Below, piece by piece: positions 8,298-16,949 of a stretch of DNA of 43,988 bases (its first letter is position 1; each line of letters begins with the position of its first letter). Source of the DNA: Kofleriaceae bacterium (GTDB lineage Bacteria; Myxococcota_A; Polyangia; Haliangiales; Haliangiaceae); NCBI GenBank assembly GCA_019912685.1, contig JAIOII010000437.1, forward strand, positions 1-43,988, written 5' to 3'. Both the position numbers and the translations under genes were made by a program. Below the pieces are notes generated by a model. The model made no database searches. It had not been told where the DNA came from and was given only the letters and a program-made list of their open reading frames with translations.

Positions 8298-9452
8298 TCA
8301 AGCCTTGCGCTCGACGAGCCCCTCGATGAACGTCGCCAGACGCTCGACGCAAACGTCACTGTTGAATCTGGTCATGTAGATCTCGCGCGAACGCTCACCC
8401 ATTATGGCGAGCTCGGCGGGCGCCATGGCAGCGACTCTTCGCAGCTGGTCGAGAGTCGCCTCACCGCCATCGACCTCGTAGATCCATCCGTTGTGTCCTT
8501 CGACGACGAGCTCGTCGCTGTTCCCCGCGCGGCGAGAAAGTAGCAGCGGAAGGCCTGCCGCGGCCGCTTCCACCGCCGACAGGGGCGACGCATCGGCCAT
8601 CGACGGCAGCACGAACACGTCCGCGGCGGCGTACAACTCGAGCACATCGGCCTCTGGTCGGTGTCCCAGAAGCCGCACCGGTAGCCGAGCACGCGCAAGT
8701 AGTGCATCGACGTCCTGGCGAAGCGGGCCGTCGCCAGCGATCAAGAGCTGCACGCGCTCGATCCCCTCGAGCCGGGGCAAGAACTCCAGCAGTCCCTTCT
8801 CGGGCACGAGCCGGGCGGGGCAGAACCACAGCTGGTGTCCGTCGGGGACGGCGTGCTTCTTGCGGAGCGCGTCGCGGTCACGACGAAGCGACGTCACGCG
8901 ATCCCGGAACAGCTTCGCGTCGATCACGTTGGGCAGCATGACCCATGGCTTCTCCGCCGCGTCGGCATCGAGCGCGCAGATCAGCTCACGCGAGCGCGTC
9001 CCGGGAACGAGGAACGCGTCGTAGCTCCGGACGACGCCGCGTTTCACGGCGGTCGAGAACCGATCTCGTCGCTGCATCGAGTCGAGGTGACTCTCGCAGC
9101 CTAGAATCTTGACGACGCTTTTCGGTGTCACGAAGGGTGCGGCGACATGGGTCGGCGACGCCCACCCACCGATCATCACGACATCGGCCGGCTCCGTCCG
9201 CAGCGCGCCGAGCAACCCGGGGTTGATGTGGATCTCGCGCCGTGCCAGCCGGGAAAGGACATTGCGATGCAGCGTCCACGGATAGTTGAGCTCGTCGTTC
9301 GCGAAGTTCCACGGTCGGCGAGTCACCGTCCAAGCCATGAAGCGAACGCGGAACTCGATGTCGTGACGAGGAAAGATCTCGACCATCTTCTCGAAGAGAT
9401 GGTTGCGGTAGGGCGTCGGGACGTCGGTGATCCAGTCGAACTGAATCGTCAT
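8298..9452 (-). CDS. Glycosyltransferase family 4
   Basis: A 384-residue GT-B glycosyltransferase. The N-terminal acceptor domain starts MTIQFDWITDVPTPYRNHLF, a common opening in GT4 enzymes of polysaccharide loci. The C-terminal donor domain has FCPARLVPEKGLLEFLPRL, LLIAGDGPLRQDV, LLGHRPEADVLELYAAADVF and the donor-site region ADASPLSAVEAAAAGLP. ATG 9452 is preferred over the earlier in-frame start at 9503 because the latter would overlap the polymerase gene. It follows the Wzy-like gene by 28 bases on the same strand, so both are probably co-transcribed. Acceptor and donor sugars cannot be read from the sequence. Confidence 0.87.
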   Translation of the reverse strand: MTIQFDWITDVPTPYRNHLFEKMVEIFPRHDIEFRVRFMAWTVTRRPWNFANDELNYPWTLHRNVLSRLARREIHINPGLLGALRTEPADVVMIGGWASPTHVAAPFVTPKSVVKILGCESHLDSMQRRDRFSTAVKRGVVRSYDAFLVPGTRSRELICALDADAAEKPWVMLPNVIDAKLFRDRVTSLRRDRDALRKKHAVPDGHQLWFCPARLVPEKGLLEFLPRLEGIERVQLLIAGDGPLRQDVDALLARARLPVRLLGHRPEADVLELYAAADVFVLPSMADASPLSAVEAAAAGLPLLLSRRAGNSDELVVEGHNGWIYEVDGGEATLDQLRRVAAMAPAELAIMGERSREIYMTRFNSDVCVERLATFIEGLVERKA

Positions 9453-9480
9453 GGCTGCCTCGAAGTCACAATGGACGCTA

Positions 9481-10851
9481 TCATGGCAGTCCAGCTCCGC
9501 CACTCGACCCGCGGGAGGCGATGCGGCGATAGCCGGCGAACACCAGCACGATCAGCGTGCTCACGATGACGCCCACGAGAATGAGCACGGAGGTGTCTGG
9601 TGACCGGACTGCGAAGAACGTCCCCCCGTACAGCGGGGCGACCAACAGGACGCGCGCGTCATTTTCGTTCGCACAGATCCGCGCCACGAAGCGTTCCAGC
9701 AGACCGAACAGCAGACCGCCGAAGAACCACGCGAGGACGCTACCCCAGAGGCCGAAATCGACGAAGGTCGAGCCCGTGAAGGCGGGCGCTGCCGAGAACC
9801 CGGCGTCGACGCGGCCGAACTCGCGCGGCAACCAGTAGCCGATGAGCGTCGGCTTATCCGGCCATAGCGCGCGCGGGATCCAGAATACGAGCACCGCGGC
9901 GCTCGACCGGCCGTCGGTGAACCCGTGTCGGTTCGTGAAGACGACCGCCTGGGCCATCGAGCGAACCGACTTCTCCGACATGACGACGAAGTCAGCCGGC
10001 GAGGTCTCCTGGATGATGTCGCTCACGCTCGCGTTCTGGATACCGAACGTGCGGGACTCGCTCAGCACTCTCGACGTGACGGCCAGGGCGAGCGCGACGC
10101 CGAGCAGCGCAGCGAAGGTGCGCCGACTCGGCGGTCTCGGCACCATCCAGGCGATCGCTGCTCCGACGACGGAGAAGAGGAGGACGAAGCGCACGCCGGC
10201 CACGATCGCCAGCAGCAAGACCGACGCGGCCATGACGAGCATGAGGGTGCGCGTGAGGCCGCGGGCCCGCTTCGCGATCCAGACCGCGACGATCGGCACG
10301 ACGATGCGCGTGGTCAGCGCCAGCCCCTCCGCGATCGCGGTGAGCGCACTGGTGGTGCGCACCTCCAACGCCGCACGCCCGCCGCTGTAGGCAACGAGAA
10401 TCGACGGCATCACGTAGAGAACCGTCATCAACCAGCCCAACAGGAGCAGCGGCGTCGCGACCCTGACCGACATGAGCCAGGGACCGGACGCGGGCGCAAC
10501 ATCCTGCTCACGAAACGTCAGATCGTGACCGAGCAGGACGGCGAGATGCGACGCGACGATGCAGCGCGAGGCGATGTCGTACGCCGCCGGTCCATAGATG
10601 TGGGAGATGATGGTCGCGTCGCTCAACCCCTCGGGCGTGATGATCAACAAGAACCCGAAGCACCACATCAGCACCAGGCGGAACGCGCGAGGATCGTCCA
10701 GAGCGTAGAGCACGAGCGCGAGCGCGGTCAGGGCCGCGCCGATCGCATGGCAGACCGAGCCGTCGCTCACGACCGTGCACGCAAGAAGCCCCGCGCCGAA
10801 CATAGCGATCCGGAGGCTTCGGGGTCGTCCGCTCACATGAGCTGCCGTCAT
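9481..10851 (-). CDS. Wzy-like oligosaccharide repeat-unit polymerase
   Basis: A 456-residue polytopic inner-membrane protein with about 10-12 hydrophobic segments, for example AIGAALTALALVLYAL, LVLMWCFGFLLIITPEG, ATPLLLLGWLMTVLYVMPS and TLMLVMAASVLLLAIVAGV. A long loop near residues 290-360 contains GYWLPREFGRVDAGFSAAP and GSTFVDFGLWGSVLAWFFGG, typical of O-antigen or oligosaccharide polymerases, which join lipid-linked repeat units in the periplasm. The ATG at 10851 has a good GGAG site 9 bases upstream. Sequence similarity within Wzy proteins is low, so the call rests on topology, loop pattern and position beside a glycosyltransferase and near wzx. A second polymerase/ligase-like protein is encoded at 34419-36749. 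Confidence 0.75.
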   Translation of the reverse strand: MTAAHVSGRPRSLRIAMFGAGLLACTVVSDGSVCHAIGAALTALALVLYALDDPRAFRLVLMWCFGFLLIITPEGLSDATIISHIYGPAAYDIASRCIVASHLAVLLGHDLTFREQDVAPASGPWLMSVRVATPLLLLGWLMTVLYVMPSILVAYSGGRAALEVRTTSALTAIAEGLALTTRIVVPIVAVWIAKRARGLTRTLMLVMAASVLLLAIVAGVRFVLLFSVVGAAIAWMVPRPPSRRTFAALLGVALALAVTSRVLSESRTFGIQNASVSDIIQETSPADFVVMSEKSVRSMAQAVVFTNRHGFTDGRSSAAVLVFWIPRALWPDKPTLIGYWLPREFGRVDAGFSAAPAFTGSTFVDFGLWGSVLAWFFGGLLFGLLERFVARICANENDARVLLVAPLYGGTFFAVRSPDTSVLILVGVIVSTLIVLVFAGYRRIASRGSSGGAGLP

Positions 10852-10912
10852 CGGGGTCGCTCCGGGGGTTGGTCGCGCATCGGCAGCACAGCGTTCATGC
10901 CATGTACCGTGA

Positions 10913-10930
10913 TTCCAGACGATCCTGGAA
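10913..10930 (-). terminator. Perfect hairpin just after the FG-GAP gene stop
   Basis: TTCCAG and CTGGAA form perfect 6-base arms around a 6-base loop, starting 3 bases past the minus-strand stop codon at 10934-10936. There is no following T-tract, so it is not a classic intrinsic terminator. It may be an RNA-processing or stability hairpin, or a binding site in front of the polymerase gene, whose start is 62 bases further on. Confidence 0.35.
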
Positions 10931-10933
10931 CGG

Positions 10934-13900
10934 CTACCGAGCGGAAGCCCGCCGGCGACGGCGCGCCGTCAGATACCCCACGATCAAGGCTAGCGATACC
11001 GCGGTCGTCGCCTTCGACCGTCGCGACGGCGCGGCTGCGCAACATCCGTCAGGGGGGCCCTCCTCGGGTGGCTCGACCGTGACGATCACCGTGACCCCGT
11101 CGCTCCGACGATCGACCGACCGGTCACCCGAACCAACGGAACGCACCAGCACGAAGAAGGTCCGATCCTCCACCGTGGAGAGATCGGGAAACGAGACCTC
11201 TGTCGTAAGCACGTCCTGCCACGGCGGCGTCAGCAGATGCTCGCCATCTCGCGTGATGACGGCAACCTGATAGCGTTCGGCGCCAGCGACAGACGCCCAG
11301 CGCGCGCCGAGCGTGCGCCGCGGGGAGATCTCGTCGATGTCCTCGGTGCCAACGCTCGATGGGTCGACGTCGATGACCCACGCGGGCGACTCGATCGTGT
11401 GCTGCTGGAGCGCTCGGAGGTATCCGTCGCCCGCGGTCACCAAGATCTCGTCCTTGCCGTCCCCGTCGCCATCGCCGTACACCGCCTCGCCGACCGCCGC
11501 GCCGATGTAATGCGTGAAATCCAGCGTCGCCGCGCAGGGGTCGAGCGCATACAGCCACCCGTCGCCCGAACCCACGAGCACCGACGGCCTGGAGGCGCCG
11601 GTCAGGTTCTCGTGCACGGTCGACGACGTCAGCTGGCCGAGGAACCCCGCGGTGGCGGCTTCGGTTTCGTCGGCATGCGCGACGCCGCCCGACAGCCAAA
11701 GAGTGCGCTCCGTGCCTACGGGCAACCCGGAGGAGCCCGACGCGATCGTCGTCAGCAGGAGCCGCGACGGAGCCAACAGCGACTCCGAAGCGAGCACGAC
11801 GGCATCGTCCGGACAACGAGCGATAGAACCGTAAGGGAACGGGCGCATCGTGTCACTCGAAGCGAACGTCGTGGACAGGTCATCGTCTAGAACGGTGATT
11901 CCGTTTCCACCCCCGGTGAGCACGATCTCCGGTCCGACGTCGGCATCGAGCTGAACGACCGAAGGCAGCGAATAGTACAGATCGATGTCGGGGCTCGGAA
12001 CCACCACCGAGCCCGTGCCGCCGGCCAGCACCCAGACGCGCCGTCCCCCGACATGAATCACGACCTCGTTGGATTCACCAGGCCATCGGCTGACCGACGC
12101 ACCGGCAGGGGCGCGTCCCGAGCCTGGATCGAACGCCTGCTCCCAGAGTTGCGTCCCGTCCGTCCCGGCATGCACCGCTGTGTGAAGCACCAGATCCGTC
12201 GCGAGCCCCCATTGCGCGACGAGATCCGGAACGTCGTCCCCATCGAGATCACCTGGGATCACGTCGGAAAGGGGCGGGCCGCCGAGCGGGCTCGACCAGA
12301 AGAGGTCAGCGTTGGCGCTCCGCACGGTGAGTGCGTAGATGGGGTTCCCTGGGCTCGACAGGTCGCGCTGTACACACGCGATCGCTGGCTCACCATCGGC
12401 GTCAGCGGTCACGGCCGGAAAGAGCGTCTCGAGAACGGTCCAGGTAGGGCGGGGTGGAGCGTGAAGTGCCGCGTCCTCTGGGTCCAGACGAACCAATGCG
12501 CTGCGGCTGTCCACGACGATCACCTCGTCGCGCCGGTCGTGATCGAGATCGGCCGTTCGGGGCGGTCCTCCGAGCGCGCGGAAGGTACCGGTGGCGACGT
12601 GACCTCCCGTGCGTGGCAGGCGCATGAGATCGATCCCCACCTGCAGGACCAGCAGCTCGTCATACGGTGCGAGAAATCCATCGCTGCGCGACATCGCGAA
12701 GGCGACATCGTCCCCACCCGTGAGGAACGAGCTGTCCGCTCGAATTCCCGGCGGTAGCTGCACTTCGGCGACGACGGTGCTTCCGCCGTCGAACAGATCG
12801 ACGGCGCGAATCGTGCCTGGCGCCGACCGAGGTGAGACCAGAAGCCGTCCCGCACCCGGCAAGGTCGCCGCCCGCGTGGCGAGGGCCGCGCGTTGACCGG
12901 CCGTCCGAACGAAGACGCGTACCGGCTGTTCGTCGCCCACGCGTGTCCAAGCCCGCTCCACGCCGTCGTTCGTCGCTCGCCATCCGGTGAGCGCGGTGTT
13001 GCTCGACGTCAGCAAGTAACGTCCCCCAGCAGGCCGTGGGGATGTCCCCGCGACCAGCTCTTCGGGGAGCACTGCGCGCTCCTCGCCTGTGCGGCCATCG
13101 AGGACGAACGTCGTCCACGGCTGATCTGGTGCATCTCGCGCCGATACAACGATCGACATGCCGGCACCGAGATCGACGGCCAGGTCGAGCGCGCGCAGCT
13201 CCCCCGTGGTGTTGGAGGACAGGTGTCGCCGCCAGACGACGCGAAGTCCGCTGCTATCGTGATCGACTAGCAGCACCGAGCGCTCGGAATAGAAGAACGG
13301 GTTCGAGTGGAGGCACGCGACCTCCTCGCCGGGCGTGCCGTCGACCTCGACGGGCATGCACTCGAGATGCGCCATCGACGCGCCGAGCGGCGGGGTCGTG
13401 GAGCGCACGGACCCGGTGGGGCCGTCGAGGAGCTGGAGAGCGGAATAGGTTGGCTCGAGGACCTCCAGCGTGCCGTCTCCGTCCGCATCGAAGAGCGTCA
13501 GCCCCGAGCCTTTCGAACAGACGATCGTCGGCATCGACCACAGCTGTCTGGCGCCGTCGCGGAACGCGTAGACGGCACCGGGCCAGTCGCCGGGGGCCGC
13601 AGCACATGGCCCGGATTCGACGATCGCAAGATCATCGAGACCGTCGTGATCGAGGTCTCCAACGCGCACCCCACCGTACTGCTTCATCAAACCAGCGGGC
13701 AGCTCCCATGTTACCGAGCCAGTGCGCGAGTCAACGACCGTCACCCCTGCCGAGGCCGCAGCGATCACGTCGAGGATCGCGTCACCGTCGAGGTCCGTCA
13801 CACCGACGATTCCGATCAGACCGCGCGCACCGACTCTCCAGAGCACCGTATCATCGACCGTCTTCGCGACGAGCGCCCCCCCTGCGACCATCACGTAGTC

Positions 13901-14134
13901 GTCGACGCCATCGCCGTTGACGTCGATGATTGCTAGGCCGTCGGCGCTAAGGCTGCCGCCAAGGTAGTAGCGCCAGATCTCCTCTGGCTGACGGATGTCG
14001 GATTCGCCCGGCGCTGCACCGGTCCGTTGCGCGTTCTGACGGCCCATGGGCCAATCGGCGAACGATGGGTCCTCGGCGCACAACAGGACCGCGGCTACCG
14101 CCACGGAGCCCAGGCGCGGAACCCACCGGTTCAT
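10934..14134 (-). CDS. Large secreted FG-GAP/PQQ-like beta-propeller protein with MYXO-CTERM-like tail
   Basis: A 1066-residue predicted surface or secreted protein. MNRWVPRLGSVAVAAVLLCAEDPSFA is a signal peptide. A DWPMGRQNAQRTG motif then opens a PQQ-like or FG-GAP beta-propeller. Calcium-loop motifs recur along the chain: DVNGDGVDDYVMV, DLDGDAILDVIAA, DLDHDGLDDLAIV, DLDHDRRDEVIVV, DLDGDDVPDLVAQ and DGDGDGKDEILV. A fibronectin-III-like domain follows at about residues 930-1020. The C-terminus has a Pro/Glu linker, DGCCAAAPSRRS, one hydrophobic helix and RRRRR, resembling a MYXO-CTERM sorting signal. ATG 14134 is chosen over the earlier in-frame start because it begins the signal peptide. 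It lies between wzy and wzx, so it may bind or display the polymer. Confidence 0.82.
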   Translation of the reverse strand: MNRWVPRLGSVAVAAVLLCAEDPSFADWPMGRQNAQRTGAAPGESDIRQPEEIWRYYLGGSLSADGLAIIDVNGDGVDDYVMVAGGALVAKTVDDTVLWRVGARGLIGIVGVTDLDGDAILDVIAAASAGVTVVDSRTGSVTWELPAGLMKQYGGVRVGDLDHDGLDDLAIVESGPCAAAPGDWPGAVYAFRDGARQLWSMPTIVCSKGSGLTLFDADGDGTLEVLEPTYSALQLLDGPTGSVRSTTPPLGASMAHLECMPVEVDGTPGEEVACLHSNPFFYSERSVLLVDHDSSGLRVVWRRHLSSNTTGELRALDLAVDLGAGMSIVVSARDAPDQPWTTFVLDGRTGEERAVLPEELVAGTSPRPAGGRYLLTSSNTALTGWRATNDGVERAWTRVGDEQPVRVFVRTAGQRAALATRAATLPGAGRLLVSPRSAPGTIRAVDLFDGGSTVVAEVQLPPGIRADSSFLTGGDDVAFAMSRSDGFLAPYDELLVLQVGIDLMRLPRTGGHVATGTFRALGGPPRTADLDHDRRDEVIVVDSRSALVRLDPEDAALHAPPRPTWTVLETLFPAVTADADGEPAIACVQRDLSSPGNPIYALTVRSANADLFWSSPLGGPPLSDVIPGDLDGDDVPDLVAQWGLATDLVLHTAVHAGTDGTQLWEQAFDPGSGRAPAGASVSRWPGESNEVVIHVGGRRVWVLAGGTGSVVVPSPDIDLYYSLPSVVQLDADVGPEIVLTGGGNGITVLDDDLSTTFASSDTMRPFPYGSIARCPDDAVVLASESLLAPSRLLLTTIASGSSGLPVGTERTLWLSGGVAHADETEAATAGFLGQLTSSTVHENLTGASRPSVLVGSGDGWLYALDPCAATLDFTHYIGAAVGEAVYGDGDGDGKDEILVTAGDGYLRALQQHTIESPAWVIDVDPSSVGTEDIDEISPRRTLGARWASVAGAERYQVAVITRDGEHLLTPPWQDVLTTEVSFPDLSTVEDRTFFVLVRSVGSGDRSVDRRSDGVTVIVTVEPPEEGPPDGCCAAAPSRRSKATTAVSLALIVGYLTARRRRRASAR

Positions 14135-14245
14135 GATCGCAGGATACCGTGTGACGCGACGAGAGGACGTCGGTTTCTGGAGGAGGGACCGCATCGTTCG
14201 CTGTTCGCTGCTCGTGGTTGAGCGGCAAGAAGTGCGCGGACATCC

Positions 14246-14262
14246 ACCACGGCGCCCGTGGT
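14246..14262. promoter_or_regulatory. Inverted repeat in the FG-GAP/flippase divergent gap
   Basis: ACCACG and CGTGGT form perfect 6-base arms around a 5-base centre in the gap between the FG-GAP gene (minus) and the flippase gene (plus). It may be an operator or a hairpin near the flippase start. No clear sigma70 hexamers were found here. A strong purine run GGAGGAGGG (about 14179-14187) has no start codon at suitable spacing. Confidence 0.25.
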
Positions 14263-14277
14263 AGTACTCGCCTACCG

Positions 14278-15660
14278 GTGGGCCGAATTCGAACGATCAT
14301 CCGGGTGATACGCCTGCGCCCGTTCGATGACGCCACGGAGGAAGGCAGGTCCCTCGAGCGGTATCGCCGCGCCGTGCTGACGGCCATCACGAGCCTCGTC
14401 GCACGCGTGACGACGGTCGCCAGTGCCCTGATCACGGTCCCGCTGACCGTCGGGTACCTCGGTCAGGACCGATACGGCATGTGGCTCATGATCAGCTCGC
14501 TGCTGGCCTTCGCCACTGTCGCCGACCTCGGCGTGAGCTACGGCCTCCAACAGGCAATCTCCACCGCCAGCGGCCGTGGAGACCGCGAGGCGGCGATCCG
14601 CAACGTCTCGACGGCCACGGCACTGCTGGTCGCAACGACGACGATCGGTGGCATGCTGTTGGCGATCAGCTACTTCGTCGTTCCCTGGCCTCGCGTGTTC
14701 AACGTGAGCAGCGACGAAGCCATCGCTGAAGCCGCACCGGCGGCGATCGCGTTCGGTGCGACCTATCTCGCCAACGTTCTCCTGTCGCTAGTGTTGAGGA
14801 TCAACGACGGCTATCAGGAGGGCGTCGTCAACAACGTCTGGCAGGTCATCGGGAGCTTGCTCAGCTTGAGCGCGCTCTACGCCGGCATTCGCGCGGAAGT
14901 TGGGCTCCCGGGACTGATGCTGCTCTTCGCCGGCGGCCCAGTCCTCGCGAACATCGTGAACGGCGCCATCCTGTTCACCCGCCGGCGGCCGTGGCTGCGT
15001 CCTCGGTACGACCAGATCGATCGGCAGGTGATGAGGGAGCTCATGGGGACCGGCGTTTGGTTTCTGGTCGCCGCGCTCTCCTATGTGACGCTGCATCTCG
15101 CGAGCACGCTCGTCATTGCCCAGCTGCTGAGCTCATCGCACGTGCCGGAGTACGGAGTTCCTCAGCGGGTGGCTGCGGTGGGAACCCTTCTGCTTGCACT
15201 CGTCGTCAATCCGCTTTGGCCCGCGTACACGGAAGCGCTCGCACGAGGCGACCACGGATGGTTGCGCCGAACCCTGCGGAGGGCGCTTGCATTCGTGCTT
15301 CTCGCCGGTGGGGCATTCAGCGTCGCGTTCGTGGCGGCTGGCGGTCCACTCGTCGAGTGGTGGGTCGATGGTGCCGTATCCCCGTCCTGGTCGATGCTGC
15401 TCGGCTTGGCGGCCGCCACGCTGGTGTACGGATTCGAGAACGTGTTGACCAAGTTCGTCGTGGGCGTCGGCGGAGTCCGGGTGGAAGGAACGCTCTGGAT
15501 CGCAGCGGTGATCGTCGGTATTCCCGTCCTGCACGGCTTCGTTGCCTGGCTCGGCGTCGACGGCGTCCCTTGGGCGCTCGCGTTGACGACGCTCGCTTGC
15601 CGAACCATTCCCGCCGCCTATTTCGCGCGTCGTTCACTCCGCGATCTCGCGCCACACTGA
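14278..15660 (+). CDS. wzx: Wzx-type polysaccharide flippase (MOP superfamily)
   Basis: A roughly 460-residue inner-membrane flippase with about 12 transmembrane segments. It moves undecaprenyl-PP-linked repeat units across the membrane. After a short cytoplasmic tail, the family start SLVARVTTVASALITVPLTV leads to GYLGQDRYGMWLMISSLLAF and ADLGVSYGLQQAIS, all typical of Wzx/RfbX proteins. The start is uncertain. GTG 14278 is listed, but the frame is open from a TTG at 14218, and later GTG codons before the first membrane helix are possible; none has a strong ribosome binding site at proper spacing. It converges on the wecB homologue with a 1-base gap. Confidence 0.85.
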   Translation: MGRIRTIIRVIRLRPFDDATEEGRSLERYRRAVLTAITSLVARVTTVASALITVPLTVGYLGQDRYGMWLMISSLLAFATVADLGVSYGLQQAISTASGRGDREAAIRNVSTATALLVATTTIGGMLLAISYFVVPWPRVFNVSSDEAIAEAAPAAIAFGATYLANVLLSLVLRINDGYQEGVVNNVWQVIGSLLSLSALYAGIRAEVGLPGLMLLFAGGPVLANIVNGAILFTRRRPWLRPRYDQIDRQVMRELMGTGVWFLVAALSYVTLHLASTLVIAQLLSSSHVPEYGVPQRVAAVGTLLLALVVNPLWPAYTEALARGDHGWLRRTLRRALAFVLLAGGAFSVAFVAAGGPLVEWWVDGAVSPSWSMLLGLAAATLVYGFENVLTKFVVGVGGVRVEGTLWIAAVIVGIPVLHGFVAWLGVDGVPWALALTTLACRTIPAAYFARRSLRDLAPH

Positions 15661-15661
15661 G

Positions 15662-16741
15662 TCACCCCCAGCGCTGCCGCAGCGTCGAAGCGACGCGCGG
15701 TCCGGTCGCACCATCCCAGAGCTCCGGAATCCGCCCGCGCTTGCCCCCGCTGGAGAGAATTCCGTCGACGTGGAACAGGATCGCCGCCGGATCGTTGCCG
15801 ATGACGGTGTTGGTCCCCTCTGTGACGGTGATCGGGCGCTCTGTGTTCGCTCTCAACGTCAAGCAGGGCACGCCAAGGGCAGTCGTTTCCTCCTGAACGC
15901 CGCCACTGTCAGTCAGAACGAATCGCGCATCGGCCTCCAACGCGAGGAAGTCTAGGTACCCGAGCGGGTCGATGACGCGCAGCGACGGGACGCTGGCGAC
16001 GTCCATCGCAGCGAGGCGAGCACGCGTTCGTGGATGAACCGGGAAGACGACGTGGATGCGCTTCGAAACGTCGACGAGCGCTCCCACCAGACGCTCGAGG
16101 TGCGCCGGCTCATCGACGTTCGACGGTCGGTGCAGGGTCACGAGGCCGTACCTTCCAGCCGTGAGACCCAGCCGCGCGCAGACTCCAGCGCCCCGCGCGC
16201 GCAGGAGATGGTGTCGCAGGCTATCGATCATGGCGTTGCCGACGCGGGAGATCCGGTCCAGCGACACGCCCTCGCGCTGCAGATTTTCGTCCGCGTCGGC
16301 GGATGGCGTGAGCAGGACGTCGCTGATCGCGTCCGTGAGCACGCGATTGATTTCCTCCGGCATCGTCCGATCGAAGGAGCGCAAGCCAGCCTCGAGGTGC
16401 GCTACCGAGACACCCAACTTCACCGCCACGAGCGCACAAGCGATCGTAGAGTTGACATCGCCGGCGACGAGGATGCCTCGAGGATTCTCGCGAAGAATGA
16501 TCGGCTCGAACGCCTCCATGATCCTTGCGGTCTGGACGGCATGGGAGGCAGACCCGACCCCCAGATTCACTCGCGGCGGAGGCATACCGAGCTCTCGAAA
16601 GAACACGTCGGACATGACCTCGTCGTAGTGCTGGCCGGTATGGACAAGGACGGAGTCCACCCCGGCGGACGCAAGGGCCGCATGAACCGGCGCGACTTTC
16701 ATGAAATTCGGGCGCGCGCCGACTACGCAGAGTACTTTCAT
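15662..16741 (-). CDS. wecB: UDP-N-acetylglucosamine 2-epimerase (non-hydrolysing)
   Basis: A 359-residue cytoplasmic enzyme interconverting UDP-GlcNAc and UDP-ManNAc. Diagnostic motifs are VVGARPNFMKVAPV at the N-terminus, LVHTGQHYDEVMSD, VAGDVNSTIACAL, HLEAGLRSFDRTMPEEINR with catalytic residues, and FVLTDSGGVQEETTALG near the UDP-binding site. ATG 16741 starts exactly at the family N-terminus, although the frame is open 39 codons upstream. It implies ManNAc or a derivative in the polymer. A WbpI-type function on a 2,3-diacetamido uronic acid is less likely because no UDP-GlcNAc 6-dehydrogenase is present. It is divergent from the secreted-protein gene at 16950. Confidence 0.93.
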   Translation of the reverse strand: MKVLCVVGARPNFMKVAPVHAALASAGVDSVLVHTGQHYDEVMSDVFFRELGMPPPRVNLGVGSASHAVQTARIMEAFEPIILRENPRGILVAGDVNSTIACALVAVKLGVSVAHLEAGLRSFDRTMPEEINRVLTDAISDVLLTPSADADENLQREGVSLDRISRVGNAMIDSLRHHLLRARGAGVCARLGLTAGRYGLVTLHRPSNVDEPAHLERLVGALVDVSKRIHVVFPVHPRTRARLAAMDVASVPSLRVIDPLGYLDFLALEADARFVLTDSGGVQEETTALGVPCLTLRANTERPITVTEGTNTVIGNDPAAILFHVDGILSSGGKRGRIPELWDGATGPRVASTLRQRWG

Positions 16742-16886
16742 GGGGACAATCCGTTCGTGACCGTGCGCAACGTCTCGTTCACTACGACCAGGTAGCACGG
16801 AATTGCGCGAGATTACCGGTGGTTGGGCGTCGTTGAACGTTCCCAGGCCCCCCGACAACGAACCGGAACGTCCTCCTTTCAGCGAG

Positions 16887-16916
16887 TTGACGCCGTCCCC
16901 GCTCGCCCCCTACAGT
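16887..16916 (+). promoter_or_regulatory. Sigma70-like promoter of the secreted-protein/porin operon
   Basis: TTGACG at 16887-16892 matches the -35 consensus at 5 of 6 bases. After an 18-base spacer, TACAGT at 16911-16916 matches the -10 consensus at 4 of 6. Transcription would begin near 16923, about 27 bases before the ATG at 16950, and the leader contains a GAGG ribosome binding site. It lies in the 208-base divergent gap after wecB, which holds nothing else recognisable. Confidence 0.5.
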
Positions 16917-16949
16917 CGATCGGCCGAACCGACCGAGGTACCTGGAACC

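Noticed and set aside
10913-10930. Classic rho-independent terminator after the FG-GAP gene
   Set aside because: The stem is perfect but short and no T-run follows it, so only a hairpin is claimed.
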